Of a DNA stretch of 64,000 bases, positions 25,264-34,380 are shown one piece after another. The notes beneath the pieces were generated by a model that saw only the letters and a program-made list of their open reading frames with translations, ran no database searches and had not been told where the DNA came from. The stretch is from Planctomycetota bacterium (GTDB taxonomy: Bacteria > Planctomycetota > B15-G4 > SIAN01), in the NCBI GenBank assembly GCA_016795285.1, contig JAEUIC010000022.1, forward strand, positions 62,001 to 126,000. The letters run 5' to 3'. Both the position numbers and the translations under genes were made by a program. Position 1 is the first letter of the stretch. Every line of letters begins with the position of its first letter.

Positions 25264-27288
25264 ATGCGAAGCGGGACGAGCGGAACGAGCGGGACGAGGC
25301 GGCGCGCGCTGCCGCTGGCGGCGACGATCGGCGCGGTGGCGCTGCTCTTGGCATGGACGCAGGCGCGCTCGCAAGAGAGGTCGCCGGCGGGTGGGCGCGA
25401 CGCTGCCGCGAGCGCTCCTTCGTCGATCGCGCCGCAGAACGTGCTCCTGATCACGCTCGACACCTTCCGCGCCGATCGGCTCGCGCCGTGGGGAGCGGGC
25501 GGCCTCGCGCCGACGCTCGACGCGCTGGCGGCGGAGAGCCTCGTCGTGCGCGACGCCTACTCGGTGGCGCCGCTCACCTTCCCGTCGCACACCTCGATGC
25601 TGACCGGCCTCTATCCCTTCGCGCACGGCGTGCGCGACAACGACCTCTATCGGCTCGACCGCACGGCGCCGTCGGTGGCCGTCGAGCTGCGCGACGCCGG
25701 CTTCCGCACCGAGGCGATCGTCGCGGCATCGGTGCTGCGCTCCGGCACCGGCCTCGACCTCGGCTTCGAGCGCTACAGCGACGTCGAGTTCACGCGCGGC
25801 CGCAACCTCGCCATCGAGGCGGAGCGGCGCGCCGACGCGGTCAGCGACGAGCTCCTGGCGCGCCTGGCCGTCGACGACGCGCGGCCGTGGTTCTTGTGGG
25901 CGCACTACTTCGACGCGCACGCGCCCTACGCCGCGCCGAATGGACCGCCGGCCACCGCGTCGCTGATCGAGCAGTACGACGCCGAGGTGCGCTACCTCGA
26001 CGGGCAGCTCGCGCGCGTGGTGGCGGCGCTGCGCGAATCGGGGACGTTGGCGCGCACCTGGATCGTGGTCGTCGCCGACCATGGCGAAGGGCTCGGCCTG
26101 CAGCAGGAGATGGCGCACGCCTACTTGTGCGAGGAGGGGACGCTGCGCGTGCCGCTGTTCGTGCGCCGTCCCGATGGCGCGCTGCGCGGCGAGCTGACCG
26201 CGCTGTCGAGCATCGTCGACGTGGCGCCGACGCTGCTGGCCGCCGCTGGCCTCTCCTCGTCGCTCGAGCGGCACGGCCGCGATCTGCTGGCCGCGTTCGC
26301 CGCGCAGCAGGCGGGCGGCGATGCGGCTGACGCGCAGGAGCAGCGCGCCCTCTGGTTCGAGAGCTGGGCCGGTTGGCATCAGTTCAAGTGGGCGCGCATG
26401 GAGGGGGTGGTCGCCGGCCGCTTCAAGTACGTGAAGAGCCTCGGCGACGAGCTCTTCGACTTGGGCGAGCTGCCGCTCGAGGCGCGCAACGTCGCTGCCG
26501 AGCGCGGCGAGGTCGTGCGCGCCCTGAAGCAGCGGATGGCGGCGCTGCAGGAGGAGCCGGTCGCGCGGCTCGAGTCGGCGGCGGGGAGCCTGCCGCCGGA
26601 AGAGGTCGCGCGGCTGCGCGAGCTCGGCTACCTCGCCCGCATGGTGGGCGACGACGAAGCGAGCGCCGAGTCGACGCTCGATCCGCGCGTCCACTACAAG
26701 AGCTGCGTCGAGCTGCAGTTCGCGCTGGAGTCGGCGCAACGCGGCGAGTTCGACGTGGCGGTGAAGGTGCTGGACGGCCTGTCGCGCGCCTATCCGCAGA
26801 ACCCGCTCTTCCGCGAGTTCCACGGCAAGGTGCTGCTGAAGGCCAACCGCAAGGAGCAGGCGGCGCAAGTGTTCGCGGCGGCGCTGCAGGTCGATCCCGA
26901 CCTCGTCTCGTCGGGCTTCTACCTCGGCACGCTGATGCGCGAAGCCGGCCGCTTCGCCGAAGCGCGCCGCCTCCTCGAGCACGTGGTCGCGCTCTCGCCG
27001 GTCCACCTCGAGGCGTGGCTGCAGCTGCGCGCGGTGCACGATGCGGAGAAGCGCTACGACCTCGTGCTGCTCGACACCGCCGAGATCGTGAAGCTGGCGG
27101 CGGCGCTGCCGGGACAGGACGGCGAGGCGCTGCTCAAGAACTCGCTCGAACAGTGGCTGCCGAACGTGCTGGCGAAGCGGCTGCAGGGCGACCCGCGGTT
27201 GCCGGAGTTGAAGGCGCAAGCGCGCGCGAAGCTCGGCGAGGGCGACGCGCCGGCGCTGGCGAAGGCGCGTGCGCTGCTGGATCAGTAG
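25264..27288 (+). CDS. Sulfatase-fold hydrolase with TPR repeats, Thr at nucleophile site
   Basis: 674 residues from the ATG at 25264. The earlier in-frame ATG at 25159 lies inside the divergent promoter element and would add a non-signal Ala-rich leader. An N-terminal anchor (RRRALPLAATIGAVALLLAW) is followed by a sulfatase-fold domain: NVLLITLDTFRADRLAPWG (metal Asp), LTFPSHTSMLTGLYP and VVVADHGEGLG. The position of the formylglycine Cys is Thr105, and the following Arg of C-x-P-S-R is His, so this is not a canonical sulfatase. From about residue 480 TPR-like repeats follow (KVLDGLSRAYPQNPLFREF), probably for protein contacts. A separate membrane-protein gene follows 47 bases downstream. 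Confidence 0.82.
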   Translation: MRSGTSGTSGTRRRALPLAATIGAVALLLAWTQARSQERSPAGGRDAAASAPSSIAPQNVLLITLDTFRADRLAPWGAGGLAPTLDALAAESLVVRDAYSVAPLTFPSHTSMLTGLYPFAHGVRDNDLYRLDRTAPSVAVELRDAGFRTEAIVAASVLRSGTGLDLGFERYSDVEFTRGRNLAIEAERRADAVSDELLARLAVDDARPWFLWAHYFDAHAPYAAPNGPPATASLIEQYDAEVRYLDGQLARVVAALRESGTLARTWIVVVADHGEGLGLQQEMAHAYLCEEGTLRVPLFVRRPDGALRGELTALSSIVDVAPTLLAAAGLSSSLERHGRDLLAAFAAQQAGGDAADAQEQRALWFESWAGWHQFKWARMEGVVAGRFKYVKSLGDELFDLGELPLEARNVAAERGEVVRALKQRMAALQEEPVARLESAAGSLPPEEVARLRELGYLARMVGDDEASAESTLDPRVHYKSCVELQFALESAQRGEFDVAVKVLDGLSRAYPQNPLFREFHGKVLLKANRKEQAAQVFAAALQVDPDLVSSGFYLGTLMREAGRFAEARRLLEHVVALSPVHLEAWLQLRAVHDAEKRYDLVLLDTAEIVKLAAALPGQDGEALLKNSLEQWLPNVLAKRLQGDPRLPELKAQARAKLGEGDAPALAKARALLDQ

Positions 27289-27335
27289 GCGGCGGCGGGT
27301 CGGGTGCGGCGCACGGCCGCGAGTGGAGCTTGGCG

Positions 27336-28124
27336 ATGAACGAGATGGACGAGCGGATCGCGGCGCTGGCAGGCGAGGTGCGACGGCTGCGCAAGGTGAC
27401 GTTGGCGCTGTTCGCGCTGCTGGCGGGGACGCTCGCCGTCGCCTTCGCGCGTCGGCCGGTCGGACGGGGCGAGGAGTTCGAGGAGATCACCGTCGGCCGC
27501 ATCAACGTGATCGAGCCCGATGGCACGCTGCGACTGGTGATCTCGAACCGTTCGCAGTTCCCGGGTGACTTCGATCGCGGCACCGAGCACGCGCGACCCG
27601 ACCGCCGCGACGTCGCCGGGATGCTCTTCCTCAACGACGAGGGCACGGAGAACGGCGGCTTCATCCAGTCCGGTCGCCTCACCTCGAACGGCGTCGACGC
27701 CGGGCTGTCGCTCACCTTCGATCGCTTCCGCCAGGACCAGGTGCTGCAGCTGATCCATGCCGAGCAGGGCGGCGCGACGCGCACCGGCGTCGTCGTCAAC
27801 GATCGGCCCGATCCGCGCCGCTACCCGATCGGCGAGCTGAAGGCCGATGTCGCGCGCCTCGAGGCGCTCCCGCCCGCCGAGCGCGAGGCGGCGCTCGAGC
27901 AGCTGCGCGCCGAAGGGAAGCTCGGCGCGTCGCGTGGTTACTTCGGCACCACGCGCGACGGCGCGGCGGTGCTGATGCTGTCGGACGGCAAGGGGCGGCC
28001 GCGCCTCATGCTGAGCGCTCCGGCGAGCGGCGCGCCGCAACTGCAGCTGCTCGACGAGCAGGGGCAGGTCACCGGCACGCTGGCGGTGACGCCGGTCGCT
28101 CCGCCGGTTTCGCCGGGTCGCTGA
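27336..28124 (+). CDS. Single-pass membrane protein of unknown function
   Basis: 262 residues, with GGAG ahead of the ATG. A short N-terminal coiled-coil-like segment (MDERIAALAGEVRRLRK) leads into one membrane helix (VTLALFALLAGTLAVAFA), then an extracytoplasmic beta-rich part with two similar strand sets: FEEITVGRINVIEPDGTLRL and later RGYFGTTRDGAAVLMLSDGKGRPRLMLS. Proteins with this 'I-x-V-x-D-x-x-G-x-x-R' repeat after a coiled coil and one helix are common but uncharacterised. Likely cotranscribed with the preceding sulfatase-fold gene. Confidence 0.72.
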   Translation: MNEMDERIAALAGEVRRLRKVTLALFALLAGTLAVAFARRPVGRGEEFEEITVGRINVIEPDGTLRLVISNRSQFPGDFDRGTEHARPDRRDVAGMLFLNDEGTENGGFIQSGRLTSNGVDAGLSLTFDRFRQDQVLQLIHAEQGGATRTGVVVNDRPDPRRYPIGELKADVARLEALPPAEREAALEQLRAEGKLGASRGYFGTTRDGAAVLMLSDGKGRPRLMLSAPASGAPQLQLLDEQGQVTGTLAVTPVAPPVSPGR

Positions 28125-28182
28125 GTCGCGGCGGTGCCGCAGCGGTCGCCGCTGAGCGGCGGCGGCGGCTCGCGCTGGCGGC

Positions 28183-28190
28183 GGCGCTAC
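28183..28190 (+). promoter_or_regulatory. GCTACCAT -10-like element upstream of M16 peptidase gene
   Basis: GCTACCAT(C) lies 62 bases before the ATG at 28253. The 9-mer is identical to those ahead of the genes starting at 25150 and 53380 on the other strand. No clear -35 at the expected distance. Confidence 0.4.
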
Positions 28191-28252
28191 CATCCTCGCC
28201 CCAACTTCGGCGCGCCGCTGTTGCAGCGCTGCGCCGCCCTCGTCGTGGAAAG

Positions 28253-31144
28253 ATGGCCATGCGCTCCCGCTTTGCGAGCTTCGCGCTCGCTCTCACCGCC
28301 CTCTCGCTCGTCGTCCCGGTCGCGCCGCTGCGCGCGCAAGCGCCCGCTGCTGCGCCGCAGGCCGCTGCCGCGCCGGGCGTCGCGCTGCGCAAGTGGGAGC
28401 ACGAGAGCTCCGACCTGCCGGTCAACCCGCGGCTGCGCTTCGGCGCGCTGAAGAGCGGGCTGCGGTACGCGTGGCTCGACAACAAGGAGCCAGCGCAACG
28501 CGTCTTCGTGCGCCTCCACGTCGATGCCGGCAGCCTCGCCGAGAGCGATGCCGAGGCGGGCATGGCCCACTTCTTGGAGCACATGGCGTTCAACGGCTCG
28601 AAGCAGTTCCCGCCCGGCACGCTGGTCGAGTGGCTGCAGAAGCACGGTCTCGGCTTCGGCGGCGACACCAACGCGATGACCGACTTCAGCCAGACGATCT
28701 ACCAGCTCGACCTGCCGACCTCCGACGAGGCGATGGTGGCCGACGGCCTGAAGGTGATGCGCGACGTGGTCGACGGCCTGCTGCTGCAGGACGAGGAGAT
28801 CGGCGCCGAGAAGGGGGTCATCGACGGCGAGGAGCGCGAGCGCGAGTCGGCCGACTTCCGTGCGATGCGCCAGTCGCTCGAGACGATGTTCGCCGGCACG
28901 CTGATCCCGAAGCGCCTGCCGATCGGCACCAAGGCGGCGCGCGACGCGTTCGACAGCAAGGCGATGCGCGCCTTCTACGAGAAGTGGTATCGCCCCGACG
29001 CCTGCACGCTGCTGATCGTCGGCGACCTCGGCGGGCGCGATCCGGTGCCGGCCATCGAAGCGGCCTTCGGCGACCTCGCCGTGCCGACCACGCCGCGCCC
29101 GGTCGAGCCGCCGCGCGGCACGCCGACGCTCACGAAGCGCGCGTTCCTGGTCCATGACGCCGAGCTGCCGAACGTCACGCTGCAGGTGCAGCTCGCCCGG
29201 CCGTTCGAGGAGGAGCCCGACACCAAGGCCGAGCGCATCGAGGACCTGCCGCTCGCCATCGCCCACACGATGCTGAACCTCCGCTTCGGCGAGCTCGTCA
29301 AGCAACCGGGCACGCCGTTCCTCGCCGCGCAGGCGGGCGACGGCGGCGGCCTGAACGTGCTCGAGGGCGAGGCGCTCTACGTGGTGGCGGCGCCGGCGCA
29401 ATGGCAGGCAGCGCTCGCTTCCGCGCAGGCCGAGCTGCGCCGCGCGCTGCAGCACGGCTTCACCGCGGCCGAGCTCGACGAGGTGCGCGCCGAGTGGCTG
29501 CGCGCGTTCGACGAGTCGGTGAAGGGCGAGGCGACGCGCGGCAGCGACGAGTTCGTGAACGAGCTGCTCGCCGCGTGCGAGGAGCGCGTGGTGCCGACCG
29601 ACGCCGCGACCGACCTCGCGCTGTTCGTCCCGGCGCTGCGAGCGCTGACGCCGGCGGCGTGCCAGGCGGCGCTCGCCGAGGCGTGGAGCCGCGGGACGCT
29701 CGTCATCGGCATGGTCGGCGGGCTCGATCTCGGCCCCGACGCGGAGAAGCAGCTGACGGCGGCGTGGGAGGCGGGCAACAAGGTGGAGGTCGCCGCCGCC
29801 GCCGAGGAGAAGTCGGCGGCGTTCGCCTACGCCTCCGACGCGAAGCAGGCGGGCGCCATCGCGTCGCGCGCGAGCGACGCCGAGTTCGGCTTCGAGGAGG
29901 TCCTCTTCGCCAACGGCGTGCGGCTGCTGGTGAAGAAGACCGACTTCAAGGAGCGCGAGATCGCGGTGCGCGCGCTGGTGGGCGAGGGGTCGCTCTCGCT
30001 CGATCCGAAGGAGAGCCCGCTGCGCCTCTTCGCGCAGCAGACCTTCGCGGCGGGCGGACTCGGCAAGCACTCGGCCGACGACTTGCGCCGCCTCACCGCC
30101 GGCAAGCAGGTCGGCCTCAGCTTCCAGATCCTCGAGGACGCGTTCGCCTTCAGCGGCGCGACCACGCGCGAGGACCTGCTGATGCAGTGCGAGCTGACCT
30201 GCGCCTACCTCACCGATCCGGGGCTGCGCGAGGAGGGGGCGACGCCGTTCCGCCGCGCGCTGCCGCAGATCTACGAGGGGCAGAAGCACCAGCACGGCGG
30301 CGTGCTGGCCACCGAGTTCTTGCCGAAGCTCTACGGCAACGATCCGCGCGTGGCGTTCCCGCCGCTCGAGGTGGAGCAGGCGATCACCGTCGAGCAGGTC
30401 GGCGGGTGGCTCCGGCCCGCCTTCGCTGGCGCGCCGATCACGCTGGCGATCGTCGGCGACCTCGACGTCGAGGCGACCCTCGCGGCGGCGGCGCAGACCT
30501 TCGGCACGTTGCCGACGCGGCGCGCGCGCCACGAGTGGGCCGAGCGACGCGCCTTCCCGGCGATGACGGCCGGCCTGCGCGACGAACTCACGGTCGACAC
30601 CAACGTCGCCAAGGCGCTGGTCGTCGCGCAGTTCGCCACCACCGACGGGCGCGATGCGGCGACGCGCCGGCAGCTCGCCTTCCTGGTCGATGTGGTGAAC
30701 GATCGGCTGCGCGTCGAGATCCGCGAGAAGCTCGGCGCTTCCTACAGCCCGCGCGCGAGCGGCAGCACGAGCCTCGTCTTCCCCGGCAACGGCAACCTCG
30801 TGCTGCAGGCGCTGACCGAGCCGGACGGCGCGGCGAAACTGGCCGATGCGCTGCTGGCGGTGGCCGATGCGCTGGCCCGCGATGGCGTCACCGACGCGGA
30901 GGTCGATCGGCTGCGGCCCGAGGTGCTGGCGCGGCTGCGCGATCAGCAGCGGCTGAACGGCTTCTGGCTCGACATGCTGGGCGGGCTCCATGCGGGGCGG
31001 CCGGTGCGCGACGACCTGCGGACGATCGTGCGGCACGCCGAGCAACTGACCGCGGCGCCGCTCACCGCGTTGGCGAAGAAGTACCTGAAGAAGGAGCTCG
31101 CCTCGCTGGCGATCCTGCGGCCGAAGGCAGCCGGCGGCGGGTGA
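28253..31144 (+). CDS. M16 family zinc metallopeptidase (pitrilysin/insulinase-like, periplasmic)
   Basis: 963 residues with a signal peptide (AMRSRFASFALALTALSLVV ... RA). An N-terminal active M16 domain has the inverted zinc motif HFLEHMAFNG near residue 105 (H-x-x-E-H) and the distal zinc-ligand Glu in KGVIDGEERERES. Three further M16-type domains follow, with the usual inactive C-terminal half (VDTNVAKALVVAQFATTDGRD; LREKLGASYSPRA-like segment EIREKLGASYSPRASGS). Length fits the two-half clamshell form found in PqqL-like and Bacteroidota/Planctomycetota enzymes. Expected role: degradation of peptides in the periplasm. A weak GGAAAG lies ahead of the ATG. Confidence 0.92.
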   Translation: MAMRSRFASFALALTALSLVVPVAPLRAQAPAAAPQAAAAPGVALRKWEHESSDLPVNPRLRFGALKSGLRYAWLDNKEPAQRVFVRLHVDAGSLAESDAEAGMAHFLEHMAFNGSKQFPPGTLVEWLQKHGLGFGGDTNAMTDFSQTIYQLDLPTSDEAMVADGLKVMRDVVDGLLLQDEEIGAEKGVIDGEERERESADFRAMRQSLETMFAGTLIPKRLPIGTKAARDAFDSKAMRAFYEKWYRPDACTLLIVGDLGGRDPVPAIEAAFGDLAVPTTPRPVEPPRGTPTLTKRAFLVHDAELPNVTLQVQLARPFEEEPDTKAERIEDLPLAIAHTMLNLRFGELVKQPGTPFLAAQAGDGGGLNVLEGEALYVVAAPAQWQAALASAQAELRRALQHGFTAAELDEVRAEWLRAFDESVKGEATRGSDEFVNELLAACEERVVPTDAATDLALFVPALRALTPAACQAALAEAWSRGTLVIGMVGGLDLGPDAEKQLTAAWEAGNKVEVAAAAEEKSAAFAYASDAKQAGAIASRASDAEFGFEEVLFANGVRLLVKKTDFKEREIAVRALVGEGSLSLDPKESPLRLFAQQTFAAGGLGKHSADDLRRLTAGKQVGLSFQILEDAFAFSGATTREDLLMQCELTCAYLTDPGLREEGATPFRRALPQIYEGQKHQHGGVLATEFLPKLYGNDPRVAFPPLEVEQAITVEQVGGWLRPAFAGAPITLAIVGDLDVEATLAAAAQTFGTLPTRRARHEWAERRAFPAMTAGLRDELTVDTNVAKALVVAQFATTDGRDAATRRQLAFLVDVVNDRLRVEIREKLGASYSPRASGSTSLVFPGNGNLVLQALTEPDGAAKLADALLAVADALARDGVTDAEVDRLRPEVLARLRDQQRLNGFWLDMLGGLHAGRPVRDDLRTIVRHAEQLTAAPLTALAKKYLKKELASLAILRPKAAGGG

Positions 31145-31168
31145 GTCGCCGCCCCCGATCGGCATCCC

Positions 31169-31190
31169 GATCCGGGAGCGTTCCGCCGCC
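31169..31190 (-). repeat. Dispersed repeat A, copy 2
   Basis: On the minus strand this reads GGCGGCGGAACGCTCCCGGA followed by TC. It lies 24 bases after the M16 stop codon. Confidence 0.7.
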
Positions 31191-31250
31191 GACTTCCGCA
31201 CCCCCGCCGCGTGTCACCGTCGCCCGCCGGCAATGGCGAGCGACTGCGCC

Positions 31251-31298
31251 GGGGGAATGGCCGGGCGAATGGCCAGGGGCGTGCCCGGGGGCTTGCCC
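31251..31298 (+). repeat. Four 12-bp tandem repeats in the gap before the ASPIC/UnbV gene
   Basis: Units start at 31251, 31263, 31275 and 31287 and follow GGG(G/C)GAATGGCC or its variant GGGG(C)(T/G)TGCCC. They lie in the 207-base gap between the M16 and ASPIC/UnbV genes and look non-coding. Confidence 0.6.
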
Positions 31299-31351
31299 GG
31301 GGGAGCGAGCGGCCTCTTCCCTAATCGGGGGCGGCGAACGATCATCCGGTC

Positions 31352-33301
31352 GTGGACCGCCACCACACCTGCCCCCGTTCCCGTTCACGCCAGACTCCGT
31401 CCCGTGCGCCGCAGTGGATTGCGCTGGGACTGTCGGCATTGCCGTGTCATTGCAGTGAAGCGGAGCCGTCTCGATCCGCGCCGTCTCACTCCGCGGCATC
31501 TCGATCCGGGAGCGTTCCGGCGACGCCTGCCGCACACGTCGCCGACTCCACTGCCGCGGATTCCACTGCCGCGAACTCCACTCCCGCGGACTCCACTGCC
31601 GCCGACTCGCCCGTCCTGCCGACCGCCGCGCCGCCGCGTGCGCCTTCCGGCGGCGGAACGCTCCCGGAACGAAACGCCGCGCCGCGTGGCGTCTGGTACG
31701 CGGCGCCGCGCGCGGACGATCCGTCGTTCACCGTCGTGCACGGCCGGCCGCGCGAGCAGGTGGAGCATCTGCTCGAGCTGATCGGCAGCGGCGTCGGACT
31801 GATCGACCTCGAGCGCGACGGCGACCTCGACCTCTTCGTGCCGATGGGCCGCCGCCTCCTCGACCCCGCCGACTCGAGCAGCGATCGCCTGCTGCGCAAT
31901 CGCGGCGACGGCACCTTCGAGGACGTCACCGCCGGCTCCGGCGTCGCCGACGACGGCTACGGCTACGGCTTCGGCTGCGCGGTCGGCGACTACGACAACG
32001 ACGGCTTCGACGACCTCTTCGTCTGCAACTGGGGCAGCGATCGCCTGCTGCGCAACCGCGGCGACGGCACCTTCGAGGACGTCACCGCGCGCGCCGGCGT
32101 CGGCGACGACGACTGGTCGACCTGCGCCGCGTTCGGCGATGCCGACGGCGACGGCGACCTCGACCTCTACGTCTCGCGCTACTTCCACTTCGACCTCGCC
32201 GCGCCGCCCAACGGCGGCCGCCCCTGCAAGTTCGGCCCGATCGAAGCACCCTGCGGCCCGCAGTGGGAACCGGCCGTGCCCGACCTGCTGTGGCGCAACG
32301 ACGGCGACGGCACCTTCACCGACGTCTCGGTCGAGTCGGGCATCCGCGCCGTGCGGCCGAGCTACGGCTTCGCGGTCACCTTCTGCGATCCCGACGACGA
32401 TGGCCGGCTCGACCTCTTCGTCGGCAACGACAGCCTGCCGAACTTCCTGTTCCGCAACCAAGGCGGCCTGCGCTTCGAGGAGATCGCCGTCGCGGCCGGC
32501 GTGTCGGCCAACATCGACGGCGTCGACCAGGCGTGCATGGGCGCCGACCTCGCCGACTACGACGACGACGGGCGCGAGGACTTCGTCGTCACCAACTTCT
32601 CGAACGACTACAACACCGTCTACCGCAACGCCGGCGGCCTGGTCTTCGACGACGTGACGCGCGCCATCGGGCTGGCCGAGGCGTCGTGGTGGACGCTCGG
32701 CTGGGGGACCAAGTTCTTCGATGCCGACTGCGACGGCGACCTCGACTACTTCGTCGCCAACGGCCACCTCTACCCCGACACCCGCGGCGTCGCCTCGCTC
32801 GAGCACGAGCAGCTGAACCACCTCTTCCTGCAGCACGACGGCCGCTTCGAGCTGGTCTCCATGCAGGCGGGCCCTGGCCTCGCCCTCAAGAACTCGAGCC
32901 GCGGCGCCGCAGTGGGCGACCTCGACGGCGACGGCTGGCTCGACCTCGTCGTCGTCGAGCTCAGCGCGCCGCTCTCGATCTTGCGCGCGACGCCGCAACC
33001 CGGCGTCCACCGTGCGCTGGTCGAGCTGCTGCCGGCCGCCGATCGCCGTCCGATCGACCACGCGCGCGTCACGGTGCGCGCCGGCGGCCGGACGCAGACG
33101 CGCCGCATGAACCGCGCCGGCTCGTTCGCCTCGTCGAGCGATCCGCGGCTCCACTTCGGCCTCGGCGCGGCGACCACCATCGACGAGCTGCAGGTGCGCT
33201 GGCCCGACGGCGCCACGCAGCGCTTCACCGACCTGCCCGCCGATCGCCGCGTGCGCCTCGTGCGCGGCGCCGAGCGGCCGCTGCTGGAGGAGCTGCGATG
33301 A
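31352..33301 (+). CDS. ASPIC/UnbV and FG-GAP/VCBS repeat protein (CRTAC1-like), secreted
   Basis: 649 residues from a GTG at 31352. A hydrophobic segment ending in LSALPC (IALGLSALPC) could be a lipoprotein signal. Residues ~30-110 are a low-complexity linker with four 5-residue repeats (DSTAA type) and an in-frame copy of dispersed repeat A (encoding GGGTLPERNA). The main body is a series of FG-GAP/VCBS blades with calcium-type DxDxDG motifs (YDNDGFDDLFVCNWG, GDADGDGDLDLYVSRY and others), forming a beta-propeller. The C-terminus is an ASPIC/UnbV domain (HFGLGAATTIDELQVRWPDG). Such proteins are surface or secreted and their role is unknown. The stop overlaps the next start as ATGA. The start is not certain. 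Confidence 0.85.
   Translation: MDRHHTCPRSRSRQTPSRAPQWIALGLSALPCHCSEAEPSRSAPSHSAASRSGSVPATPAAHVADSTAADSTAANSTPADSTAADSPVLPTAAPPRAPSGGGTLPERNAAPRGVWYAAPRADDPSFTVVHGRPREQVEHLLELIGSGVGLIDLERDGDLDLFVPMGRRLLDPADSSSDRLLRNRGDGTFEDVTAGSGVADDGYGYGFGCAVGDYDNDGFDDLFVCNWGSDRLLRNRGDGTFEDVTARAGVGDDDWSTCAAFGDADGDGDLDLYVSRYFHFDLAAPPNGGRPCKFGPIEAPCGPQWEPAVPDLLWRNDGDGTFTDVSVESGIRAVRPSYGFAVTFCDPDDDGRLDLFVGNDSLPNFLFRNQGGLRFEEIAVAAGVSANIDGVDQACMGADLADYDDDGREDFVVTNFSNDYNTVYRNAGGLVFDDVTRAIGLAEASWWTLGWGTKFFDADCDGDLDYFVANGHLYPDTRGVASLEHEQLNHLFLQHDGRFELVSMQAGPGLALKNSSRGAAVGDLDGDGWLDLVVVELSAPLSILRATPQPGVHRALVELLPAADRRPIDHARVTVRAGGRTQTRRMNRAGSFASSSDPRLHFGLGAATTIDELQVRWPDGATQRFTDLPADRRVRLVRGAERPLLEELR
31503..31522 (-). 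repeat. Dispersed repeat A, copy 3 (inside coding sequence)
   Basis: On the minus strand this reads CGCCGGAACGCTCCCGGATC. It lies in the N-terminal linker of the ASPIC/UnbV gene, where it encodes part of SRSGSVPA. Confidence 0.6.
31544..31603 (+). repeat. Four 15-bp tandem repeats in the ASPIC/UnbV gene linker
   Basis: Units start at 31544, 31559, 31574 and 31589 (consensus GACTCCACTGCCGCG) and encode DSTAA DSTAA NSTPA DSTAA. The frame is preserved by any change in copy number. Confidence 0.85.
31649..31676 (+). repeat. Dispersed repeat A, copy 4 (inside coding sequence)
   Basis: Contains CGGAACGCTCCCGGAACG and matches copy 1 over its whole 28 bases. It is read in frame as GGGTLPERN in the variable linker of the ASPIC/UnbV protein. 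Confidence 0.75.
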
Positions 33302-34335
33302 CGCCGTCCGCCCGGTTCGCCCGCGTCGGCGTCGTCGTCGGGCTCGCGCTGCTCCTCGCGAGCGGACGCGCCGTCGCCCAGGTCGAGTTCGGGGCGCCGC
33401 GCAACGACGGCGCGCGCATCGAGCAGGCGCTGCAGGCGTTGCGGCAGGGTCGCGACGTCGACGCCAACCTCGCCGCGCTGAAGGAGTCGATCGAGCGGTC
33501 GCGCGATCCGGCGGCGGTCGCGCAGCAGATCGGCAGCGTCCTGCTGGTCGACGGCCGTTTCGCGCTGGCGGCCGACTTCCTCGCGCTGGCGCGCGCGCGG
33601 CGACCCGAGGATGGCCAGCTCGCGCTGCTGCTCGGTCGCGCGCAGGCGCAACTGCACCAGTTCGCGCCGGCGATCGAGCAGCTCGAGGCGGCGGAGCGGC
33701 TGCTCCCGGCCGGGCCGCGCCCGCAGCTCCACCAGTTCCTCGCGATCAGCTGGATGGGGCTGCAGCGCTTCGACGAGGCCGAGCAGCGGGCGCGCCGCGC
33801 GGTCGACGACGCGGCGAGCTGGAACGCGGCGCTGCCGGCCGGCCGCGCGCCGCTCGATGTCGTCGATTTCGAGCTGACGCGCGCGCAGGTGCTGCACGCG
33901 GCGGTGCGCTTCGACGACGCGTTGGCGCTGCTGGTGCTGCTGTCGACGCGCGCGAAGGAGCCGCTCGATCGCTCGAAGATCGAGTTGCTGAGCGCGAAGA
34001 TCCTCGACACGCGCGGCGACGTCGAAGGGGCGGCGCGCGCGTTCGCCGTAGCGCGCGCGGCGACCCCGCAGCGGGTGGAGCCGCTCTACGAGGAGGCGAC
34101 CTTCTGCATCCGTCGCCAGCGGCACGCCGAAGCGAAGCCGCTGCTGGAGCAGGTGGTCGCGCTCGAGCCCGACCACGAGGGCGCGTGGTTCAACCTGGCG
34201 CGACTGCTGCCGCGTCTCGGCGATGCAGCGGGCGGCAAGAAGGCGGCCGAGCGGTACGCCGCGGTGCACGCCGCGAAGCTCGCCGACGACGAGCGGATGA
34301 CCGAGCTGCGGCGCGCGCTCGACGCGAAGAAGTAG
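33298..34335 (+). CDS. Periplasmic TPR protein
   Basis: 345 residues with a signal peptide (VVVGLALLLASGRAVAQ) and TPR repeats over most of its length, e.g. IGSVLLVDGRFALAADFLALA, AISWMGLQRFDEAEQRARRA and ALEPDHEGAWFNLARLLPRL. The ATG overlaps the ASPIC/UnbV stop by four bases, so the two are very likely translated together. ASPIC/UnbV proteins are often encoded next to TPR proteins, so a functional pair is likely. No catalytic domain is visible. Confidence 0.82.
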   Translation: MTPSARFARVGVVVGLALLLASGRAVAQVEFGAPRNDGARIEQALQALRQGRDVDANLAALKESIERSRDPAAVAQQIGSVLLVDGRFALAADFLALARARRPEDGQLALLLGRAQAQLHQFAPAIEQLEAAERLLPAGPRPQLHQFLAISWMGLQRFDEAEQRARRAVDDAASWNAALPAGRAPLDVVDFELTRAQVLHAAVRFDDALALLVLLSTRAKEPLDRSKIELLSAKILDTRGDVEGAARAFAVARAATPQRVEPLYEEATFCIRRQRHAEAKPLLEQVVALEPDHEGAWFNLARLLPRLGDAAGGKKAAERYAAVHAAKLADDERMTELRRALDAKK

Positions 34336-34380
34336 CGGCGCGCGTCAGCGGGCGGTCGAGCGGCGCCCCGGAGGCCGTTC

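Noticed and set aside
31251..31603. Possible CRISPR-like array
   Set aside because: Repeats are adjacent 12- and 15-bp tandem units without unique spacers, and no cas genes are present.
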